Below, in pieces: positions 56,296 to 64,000 of a stretch of 64,000 nucleotides of DNA; positions within the stretch are counted from its first letter, which is position 1, and every line of letters starts with the position of its first letter. The notes under the pieces were generated by a model. The model saw only the letters and a program-made list of their open reading frames with translations, ran no database searches and was not told where the DNA came from. Position numbers and translations under genes: made by a program. Source of the stretch: Thinopyrum elongatum (lineage: Eukaryota; Streptophyta; Magnoliopsida; Poales; Poaceae); NCBI GenBank assembly GCA_011799875.1, contig CM022302.1, positions 184,752,942 through 184,816,941 on the forward strand, given 5' to 3'.

Positions 56296-59200
56296 CTAGA
56301 ACTTCCATCCTTCCGTATCATCGAGCATGCACCCTAGCTTCTTGAACGACGTGAGGTCCTGACGTTGCATGCCTATGTGAGTTCGAACGTTAGCCCACGA
56401 TATAAGGCCTTGGTGGAACATCCCCTTCTCTTCGACGAATTCTTTCATGATGATCGTCGCAATGTCCCTCTGGATGCGAAAGAACTCATCTCTAAGTTTA
56501 TAATCCGCTTCTCCTTGAAATTCTACCCACTTGCGGATATTTTCATTGTTTCTGGTTGTCATGCGAAGCTTTTGGTGATCCCTTCTGAACTCTATCATGA
56601 GATGGAGGAGGTAGAATCCATCATTCCTGCTTGGTTTTGGGACATGGATGCAGCAGAAGTTAGTTTTATGCGAGAAACCCGTCTTGTGGTTCCTTTGTTT
56701 CCTGATCTGCAGGCGGCCAGCCCTCAAGCTGAAGCCTTGGAGAGCATCATCTAGAATATTCATTACGTGGGTGTAGTCCTTCTTCTCGTAGTTTCTGGTA
56801 GGGTCGAAATACACGGCATGGGAGACTCACGGGTAAAGAACGATAAGCATGGCATGCCCGTTGTTGCAGGGAAAAAACCACCTCAAATTATTCTCCATAT
56901 GAGTGAGAAGGAATGATTGAAATGTATGAAAGGGTTGTCCGGCACTGGCTTACATTGGATGATAAGGCAGGAGGACAATTTCTTGGTCCTTATTCTGTAT
57001 CATGATGTTTTCGAGGTACTCCCTAGCAGTTTTACGCTGAAAGTTGCCGAGACTCAAGAAGGACTCGTGCATGTAGTATGGATCCGCCACACAGATTTGC
57101 GAGGCTTGTTCTCTCTTGATGACGGAGCTCATATGTAGTGCAAAAAGGCGGACGAATTGTAAAATCGAGCCGCCTTGTCAGAAACATCTCGAAGATATGC
57201 TCAAACCGCAGGAAGAATACCTCCGTGGGCCGTGTGTTGACGTAGCACTTCCCCTCAAGCACACGAGCCACATATATCGGATATCCTGGATCCTTTGAGC
57301 CTAGTAGACTTTTCTCAGTCGACAGCACATGGTCGTGCAGTCTCCTGAGATCCCCTGATATTGCCTCCAGGGATTTCGGCGGTAGCATCGGCTCGCCCGT
57401 GACATGGAACATGGCCGCACCTTTGACGGGTACACGCTCTTCAAAATCTGTCGTCTTGCTACTATGTGCTTTGGCTTGTTTGTGGGCAGCAGAGCCTTTC
57501 TTTGCCGTTCTCCTCCTCTCCTTTTTCTTGGGCTGACCTTCCAGACCCTTCCTTAACCCCTGCCCCAGTGTTGTCGGGCTAAGCACTGTACGACCCTCGG
57601 CTAGTTGAGCATGTGTTGAGGCAGCATCGTCAGGCATGTCCTGTGAGGATTGCATGAAGAGAGACTTCTTGCAATCAACCCTGCTAGGATGTTCCTGCCC
57701 GGACAGATCATCCATCTCCTCATCAGCATGCTGATAGCCCGAGTCATCATATGGCCGACTCATCAGTTCTAAGTCATTGTCATAGGCGCCTGTATTGAGG
57801 AACCGAAGAGGGTCATCCTTGTCCATCACATCATCCATTCTTTGTTCTACGGGGGTGATTACATCAGCCACTATTGGACCCCCTTCCTCGCGTTATCCGC
57901 CGCTCTCACCCGGCACTACAGGCGCTGGTAATTGTGTAGGCGGGGTGGTGGTGTTCATACCTGCTTGCTGATGTGTGGTTATTGGTGTGCTCTCGGTCGC
58001 CTCCAGACGAAGAAGATTCTTCGGCCATAGCAGCACCCAACCCTTGAAGTTTCCAAGCCGTGGCGGGGTCTTGTCGTCCTCTCCCCCTAGCCATACTAGA
58101 GGAGGCAAATCCTTGTGCCCCGATTTCACACTCGACAAGGTAACCCTGAAGTGCCCACCGGGCATCGGCTGGCCGTGGAACATGAGTTCCAAGGGCTTCG
58201 TTATCACTGCCTTTTCCACATTCCACCTTCTGGCCTTTGATCAAGTAGTGTACGATGCATGGGGTTTTGTCGACCTGCAAAGACATGTCTGCGGCGTAAA
58301 ACATCCAAAAGGCAACGAAAATGGAATATTCTAAATATATGTTGGTGCGACATGTAATTACCGTGAGGGCATCGAGCTCAGGCAAAGACAAAGATCCGCC
58401 TAGCGCGCCAGAGACCGAGGACGGGCTCCTATGAGCAGGTGTGGGTGCGAGTGCGGGAGCAGGCACGGTTGCGTGAGCAGGTGATGGTGCAGTTGTGATG
58501 TTCACCGAGTTGCTCTCAACAAAGCTGGGCATGGGGAAATCATCTACCGTATTTTCTTGGATTTTCCTTCGTCCAGTTGATGATAGCCGGGATCAAGTTA
58601 GTAGCAAAATCATTTCTGCAGGCATCTACAGCTGCAGTGACTTCCTGCTGTAGCAACTCATTTTTCTCCCCAGCTGCTTTTTTTGTGTCCTCACCTGCTT
58701 TTTTCTCGACCGCAAGCTTCACCTTCTTGTCGAAGTCCGCCTGACTGAACTTCTTTTTCTGCTTCTTGGCCTATGGGCCCTCGTTGTAACAGACCTTCCA
58801 TGTGGCGCACGTCTCCGGCGCCGTGCACACGTCCATATTGCGGCCGCTGGTCCAAAGGGAGTCCCTTAAGTTCGTTCAAGGCCTAGTTGAGAGGGGTGTC
58901 CCACTTGGGCCTCATCGACGAAGACTGGCTTTCAGCTAAAAGCTTGTGTTGCTTGTCCTGCAGAAGTAACGTGAACCGTTTACGAATGTGTAGTCGACTT
59001 GATCAGAAGCTAAATGTAAGGTGGTAAAAGAATAATTACCAGTATTCTAATCAATTTCCTCGTGATTGAGTCCATGTAAAAAACCTTCTTTTCCTTGTCC
59101 CACTTGTAGCGGGCCCTGATGAAGTCACGCTCCAAGGGGTTCATGAACTTCGCGAAGGGGTCTGGAAGACCTGCGGCTTCATGTTTCGTGTCCTCCTTAT

Positions 59201-59986
59201 CCCATATGGGCCTTTTGCCAAGGTAGCCATGGCTTTCGAGGCATTGGTTCCCCATGTTCCTTTGCTGAAGGCTCTTGAATTTCGCAGCCTTAGCCTTGCA
59301 TGCCTCGGTAGCGCAAGTGTCCTTGAACTTTTGGAACTACTCTTCCGTAAGTGTCGGATTTTCCTCCAGAATCTTGGACAGGGGTTCCTCAGCCTCAGTA
59401 GCTCGTTTCACCCTCCCTTTCCAAGAGGCCAAATCATTGCTGAACATGCCCATGGCGTGATTGTTAATCTTTTTCATCTTCGAATCATCCCACGAGTGTT
59501 CTATGTCGTCATCCCGGTCGGGGAACTTGAATCACTTGTGCAGCTTCGTTAGGAGCAACTGCGTCAAATGTTCTTTACCCCTTAAGTGATCGTCGTTGAT
59601 GCTCCCGGTTTCCCGTATGATGCATCCGACATGGTTCTCGTAGCACTTGCAAGGTTCTTCCGACTCTAATGGCTCAAACTTGCCAGGGGCCATCTTTGTG
59701 ATCACCAGTCGTCCGATGCCGAGTTTGTTAGGTTTTCGTATCCTCTGCTTCTTCTGCTTCTTCTTTTCGTTAGCGGCTTCGACACCGGTACCTTCCCCGC
59801 CGGTCTCGGTGCCGCCATCGGTGCCGGCGCCGTCGGTGTCGATGTCGCGTTAGTACCATCATCGAGGCCGCCCTGCAAACCTTGACTGTGCTTAGCAGAT
59901 AAAAAGTCGAGGTACTGTTGTTCACCCTCATAATCCATCTCGTCTGCATCATGGTCAGAAGGCCCGGTTTCTTCGTTTTTCGACAT
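56296..59986 (-). pseudogene. CACTA ORF2-type gene (PF03004-like, C-terminal Ulp1-like)
   Basis: Fragments on the minus strand in order: acidic N-terminus (59986-59702); a segment typical of plant En/Spm-type PF03004 proteins (MGNQCLESHGYLGKRPIWDK, 59255-59010); a Lys/Glu helix (58722-58540); MFHGQPMPGGHFRVTLSSVK, 58219-57893; a Lys-rich linker and EFxxRF-like block (57871-57032); and a C-terminal part resembling a C48/Ulp1 protease (GHAMLIVLYP before 56829, YFDPTRNYEKKDY from 56811). An intron 58361-58275 (GTAATT...GCAG) is likely. In-frame stops at 57895-57893 and 56829-56827 break it. Such ORF2 products are thought to bind element ends; the assignment is by recognition. Confidence 0.55.
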
Positions 59987-61419
59987 GTTTCCTACGATTA
60001 AGTCTCCTTGTTTAATTCTTAAACTATAATAAAAATGAGTAATGACATAAAAAAAGGTCTATGGTTTGCCGGAATGCCGTTTCCCAGCAAATCCCGGCAC
60101 TCGATATGCCTACTTTCTAGCACAAGTCATGCCAAAATTCACGGGAAATTTTGGCATGACCTTTGCTAAAAAGTGGACATATCGAGCACCTGAAATTGAC
60201 CGGAACAGAAATTAATTAACATTCCAGTGAAACATAGGCCTCTCGGATCATTTACCCTGCACATAATCATCATTTTCCAAATGTGACATGTCCAAAACAT
60301 CACATGTCCAAATATGACATGTCCAAATTCCAAATATGACATGTCCAAATCACATGTCCACTTCAAATTTGCATATAACAGGAAGAAAAATATATAACTT
60401 GAAGAAAAATGCAAGAAGTCATTTTTCTTCACAATATTTGAAACTAAATTCAGCCTACCTAAATTTGAAACTAATTTTTTTTGCTTTAACTAGGGTTCAT
60501 ACTAATTCTGTTTGTTTTAAATAGCAACAATTGCTTTAACTAAAAAATTTAAATAGCAACAATTACTTTAACTAATCTGTCCTAGGGTTCATACTAATTC
60601 TAATTAACTAACTAGCACTATAAAAAAGCCTAGGGTTCATACTAATTCATACTAACTAGCACTAAATAGCTAGGGTTCACATGAATCAACATTCCGTAGA
60701 ACTTGAAGAAAAATGTAAGAAACCTATATAATCAATTCTGTTTTGTCTTTTAACGACACCTAAAACACCAAACCCTAAATTTCTGTCCTAATTTGAAACC
60801 TATATAAATTTCTGTCCGAATTTCAAAACCTAGCTAACTTTATGTCCTAATTTGAAACCTAGGGTTCATACTAACTAGGGTTAATCCTAACTAGGGTTCA
60901 TACTAACTAGGGTTCAAATGGCACCTAGGGTTCATAATATAGCCTAACTAACCTAGGGTTCAAATGACAGAGAGCAGAGAGAGAGAGAAGAGGGGAGGGG
61001 AGAGGAGGGCTTACAGTGGGGAGGTGGTTGTCGGGGGAGACGGCGGTGGGGAGGTGGAGGAGGAAGGGACGAGGCTGGCACGGCGGTGGCTGTCGGGGGA
61101 GACGGTGGCACGGCGACAACGAGGCGCGGCAGCAATGAGGCTGGCGCACCAGAGGCGAGGCGGCGACGCGGCGAGTGCTCCGGCGATGCTCGAGGGGAGG
61201 GGCTCCGGCGATGCTCAACGGCAGGGGATCCGACGGTGAGGGCTGGGGCGAGGGTGAGGGGAGGGGCTCCGGCGACAAGGGCACAGAGAGAGAGGGCCGG
61301 TTGTGATTTGAGGGAGGAAGTAGAGGAGAGGGAAACCCGCGCGCGGGGGGTTATGTCAACAGGCGCTACTGCTAACACCAGTAGCTATAGCGCTTTTCTT
61401 CAACAAGCACTTCTGCTAT

Positions 61420-61630
61420 TGTTTTCATTTTTTCTTTTTCTTTTCTTTTCTTTTCTTTTCTTTTCCTGTTTGTTTCTTATATTTTCTTTTCCTTTTCTTT
61501 TCTTTTCTTTTCCTTTTTTCTTCTTTTTCTTCTTTTTCTTTTCCTTTTCTATTCTTCTTTTCCTTTTCTTTTCTTTTCTTTTCCTTTTATTTTCTTCTTT
61601 TCCTTTTCTTTTCTTTTCCTTTTTTTTCCG
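61420..61630. repeat. TTTTC-type pyrimidine tract
   Basis: About 200 bp of imperfect TTTTC/TTCTTTT repeat. The Phe-rich plus-strand ORF across it (61086-61673) is an artefact. It masks the right end of the third CACTA element. Confidence 0.9.
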
Positions 61631-61639
61631 AGAGCCGGA

Positions 61640-62146
61640 ACGAAGGGAAGGTGATACAATGTATATAACTTAGGCGATATATATTGCATCATTTGACCCA
61701 TAACGGTTAAGTGTGCTATACAAAATAGGAACATATATATATATATTACATCATTTGACCCATAACGGTTAAGTGTGCATACAAAGTAGGAACTTATATA
61801 TATTACATCATTTGACCCATAACAGTTTCTCAGTGTCGATGTTTCCGTTTTTGAGTGAGCTTCTTTCCCTTCTTGTTTGTTGACGAATAATTGAGCCCGT
61901 CATTGTGACTTTTCCTTTTCCATGGAGTATGATCTTTCTTAGGTAATGTAGTATTGATTCTTCTTCTGACGTATACTTCATCGTCATCATGATCTTCCCT
62001 CATCGGGTTGCCGTACTGGTCATAGTCTTCCTTGTTGGTGACTCCATCCATTCCAATGATGTTCCTTTTGCCTCTCCTCACGACAACACGGCTGGTTGCT
62101 CAGGTCGGTTATGAAGAAGCATTGTGTCACGTGCTTAGCATGTACT
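61640..62146 (-). pseudogene. CACTA transposase (TNP2-type) C-terminal remnant with local repeats
   Basis: Minus-strand 62081-61830 encodes MRRGKRNIIGMDGVTNKEDY and a basic tail (KKGKKLTQKRKHRH). This resembles the Arg/Lys-rich C-terminus of CACTA transposases (RGKRKxxGVDxxxDEEDYN). The rest of the transposase is absent, cut at 62147 by the inverted exonuclease-bearing CACTA. Downstream, three copies of CATCATTTGACCCATAAC (61687, 61749, 61806; spacing 62 and 57 bp) are interleaved with TA repeats. Confidence 0.45.
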
Positions 62147-62329
62147 CACTACTGCAGGATGCTGCTAATGCGACACTATAATCAGAGACCCTTCGACGAA
62201 ACTGTGTGTGATGCATTAATCGCAAACGGTGATGTAAAAAAACCATCAAAAAAGATGCAAAACGTTTGCGATGGCGGATACATCAAACACGGTTCAGAAT
62301 TCAGTTGCGTGTGTGTTGCGGGGCATATG

Positions 62330-62560
62330 GTTTAGTTTAATGAACTGTTTGTGATGAGGAAGAACAAAAGAAATGGGTAGCCAGATGGAGGCGTGTGCGG
62401 TATACAGCATACAGTTCACTTGGATAAACTGTTTGTGATGAGGCGGAACAACAGAAACGGGCGGCCAGATGAAGTTGTGTGCGATATACGGTGTACAGTT
62501 CACTCGGATGAACTGTTTGCGTTGAGCCAAGATAACAGAAATGGTTCAATTTAACAAGAT
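62330..62560. repeat. CACTA subterminal tandem repeats (copy 2)
   Basis: Three units with the core ACAGTTCACTCGGATGAACT (cores near 62340, 62411 and 62497). They are the inverted counterparts of the array at 1225-1470. Confidence 0.75.
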
Positions 62561-62835
62561 GTGTGTGATATGCGGCAAACAGGTCTGTAATCAGAAATGT
62601 GTGCGAAGACCGATAATGACATAGATGATTGCTACTAATAAGACATGTGTGTTGTGCGTTGGGATTGCATACAGAACAACAACATATATATACACACTTA
62701 TAAGGACATGGTTGCATAACCAAATTAAACATCGAATTACATAGGTGGCTACTACACACATGACTTTCCACACACCAAAGTCAACTATATATTACATGCA
62801 TAATTAACTAGGATAAATGATTATCTGATCATCAT

Positions 62836-63519
62836 CTACTTCTTGTGACTCTTGCCTCTGCTGCTCTGCTTGTGGCTCGATCCGGCCTCGTCGATTTCGG
62901 TAATGAGGCACTTCCTCATGTCAACGATCCGCCTGTGCATCTTGTAGCATGTGTACACGCTCTTGGCCGTGAACCTGATGTGAGGTTCATCCAGTTGCCG
63001 CATCCAGGCCCCGTTCCAGGATACAGGACTTGTTCTCTTGGCATCCTACTTCTTCTTTTTGCAGTAGGGGTCGATGATGGACGAGGTGAGTTCAACCAGG
63101 GAGTCCTTCTTCATGTTGCCCCAGACCCTATAGTGCTCACGAATTTTGACTAGGTTCTAGCAGGCCAAGCCCGTAACCCTGAGCGCTTTTACATCGTCGA
63201 TGGTTTCCACTATAGCGAACTTGTAGTCGGTGATGTTGACAAACCTGGCGAAACAGTCGCAAGGCTCTGTGGCAATGCAGTAGTGGTAGATGAGGACATG
63301 ATGGCGCACACACAACTGGGCGACGGCAACCTTCTGATCTTTGTCGGGAAGACCGGCGGTGTACTGGAGGTCGATGCCGGCCACCTTGTACTTGTCTCCA
63401 GCAAGCAACTGCTCCACGGTGTTGATGTAGTCCTCCACCATAGCCGGGTCAATGGTGTACACCACCGAGAGAACTGTCTCCCTTGCGTGGGTCTCGACTT
63501 TATGCTCGCCGAACTCTAT
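62836..63519 (-). pseudogene. RNase D/WRN-like exonuclease-domain gene, copy 2, with nonsense codons
   Basis: Homologous to 185-865 along its whole length, on the minus strand. The site aligned with the presumed ATG reads ATA (63519-63517). In-frame TAGs stand at 63159-63157 and 63048-63046. Exo I again reads GIDLQYT, with Gln in place of Glu. In Exo III the Asp position is Ser (AKSVYTCY), where copy 1 has Asn. The final TAG is 62838-62836. The shared Gln suggests that the ancestor of both copies already lacked the catalytic Glu. Not functional as an exonuclease here. Confidence 0.7.
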
Positions 63520-63789
63520 TGGAGCGCCGCTAGATATCCTTTATGTATGTGTCGTCGTGGGTGTGCTTGTTGTGTTGTGGGGCGAGATCGAAAGGTTGAA
63601 GAGACTAAGGTTATAATGGCCTCGGGAATTAATGGGGAAGCCAGACGGACTGGAATGTCCGCACGCCCGGATGGCAGTTCTAATTTGCAGCGAGTAACTC
63701 CATCGTGGCGACGCGTGTGGCACAACCGCATATATATGGGCCCCCAACGTGATCGTGTGCAGGCCCCAACCGCTGGCAGAGCACGTGTG

Positions 63790-63995
63790 CAGGGACGCGA
63801 GCAAAGCGCTCCGCAGCGCCTTAACGGCGAGCAACCATATATATGCATATAACAGTTAAACACGCAAGGAAAAGCTGTCCCCAAGCCAAGCGCGTGGAGG
63901 TACGCGAGAAGAGCGCACCGACGGACGCGAGTAGAGCACGCTGCGGTGCCTAACAGTGAGCAGAGCGCGCCGAGGGACGCGAGCAGAGGCCGACA
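63790..63995. repeat. Repeats upstream of the exonuclease-like gene
   Basis: GGACGCGAG followed by a GC-rich segment recurs at 63793, 63923 and 63976. Between the first two units lies TATATATGCATATA (63839-63851), possibly promoter. They recall subterminal or upstream CACTA repeats; function not known. Confidence 0.5.
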
Positions 63996-64000
63996 CAGTG

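Larger units (their letters stand above)
55251..61420 (-). mobile_element. CACTA transposon with ORF2-type gene, no transposase visible
   Basis: Left terminus CACTACTAGGGAAAAGCCTA at 55251, followed by subterminal repeats with the core AGTAGCGCG (55279-55480). Similar GCGCTACTGCTA repeats reappear at 61349-61415, but no matching outer terminus follows, so the right end is approximate and probably lost in the pyrimidine tract. Genes are on the minus strand: an ORF2-type gene and a small hybrid-binding-domain ORF. No TNP2-type transposase is present, so this copy looks non-autonomous. Between 60000 and 61340 I find no gene; it is AT-rich and then a G-rich stretch at 60965-61340. Confidence 0.7.
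62147..64000 (-). mobile_element. CACTA transposon, terminal part (copy 2, inverted)
   Basis: Begins CACTACTGCAGGATGCTGCT at 62147. It contains the same subterminal repeats (62330-62560), 3' flank and exonuclease-like gene as 1-1621, and runs off the window. The homology to copy 1 extends to about 63710, where copy 1 meets the window edge. Bases 63710-64000 are the upstream region, with repeats and TATA-like stretches but no gene. Confidence 0.8.

Noticed and set aside
61086..61673. Plus-strand ORF with a long Phe/Leu-rich tail resembling a membrane protein
   Set aside because: The tail is the translation of the TTTTC microsatellite; the N-terminal part is Gly/Arg-rich low complexity.
1621..62147. 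One giant CACTA element bounded by the two similar termini
   Set aside because: The termini face inward and both are the same gene-bearing end; a single element needs CACTA at its left edge and TAGTG at its right edge.

Overview
The window reads as intergenic DNA from a large grass genome, most likely Triticeae (wheat, Aegilops or a relative). It is almost entirely nested transposable elements. I see no ordinary single-copy host gene, tRNA, rRNA or CRISPR. The call rests on family signatures: Athila-type LTRs with tRNA-Asp primer sites and the TGATACGTCTCC terminus, a BARE/Angela-type copia LTR end, GC-rich Tat-type gypsy elements with antisense genes, and CACTA DNA transposons. Boundaries marked by matching target-site duplications (TSDs) are exact; the others are approximate.

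Layout. 1-1621 is the end of a CACTA element carrying a broken exonuclease-like gene. 1622-17976 is an AT-rich minus-strand Athila-type tandem (internal fragment, shared LTR, internal region, LTR), split at 5264-12766 by gypsy element A (TSD GCCCT). 17977-33916 is a minus-strand copia LTR and 3' internal end, split at 18053-31962 by gypsy element B (TSD TAGAA). 33917-35082 is part of another Athila-type LTR. 35083-55250 is a decayed gypsy element D, interrupted by a solo LTR at 36135-37707 (TSD CACAC) and by gypsy element C at 40010-53275 (TSD CCCTC). 55251 to about 61420 is a CACTA element with an ORF2-type gene and a small hybrid-binding-domain protein. About 61640-62146 is a remnant of another CACTA transposase. 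62147-64000 is a second copy of the exonuclease-bearing CACTA, inverted relative to the first.

The most notable system is in the related Tat-type gypsy elements A, B and C (traces in D). Each has its sense gag-pol, or a deletion of it, followed by a gene on the opposite strand. That gene has four exons and three short introns and encodes a protein with a PF04195-like N-terminal region and a long coiled-coil C-terminal exon. In B the predicted spliced frame is uninterrupted (1253 codons before the stop), while B's own pol carries two private nonsense codons. A has lost gag-pol altogether but kept the antisense gene. B and C share an in-frame amber codon between protease and reverse transcriptase. 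By eye, LTR divergence ranks B youngest (about 1%), then C (about 2.7%), then A (about 4-5%).
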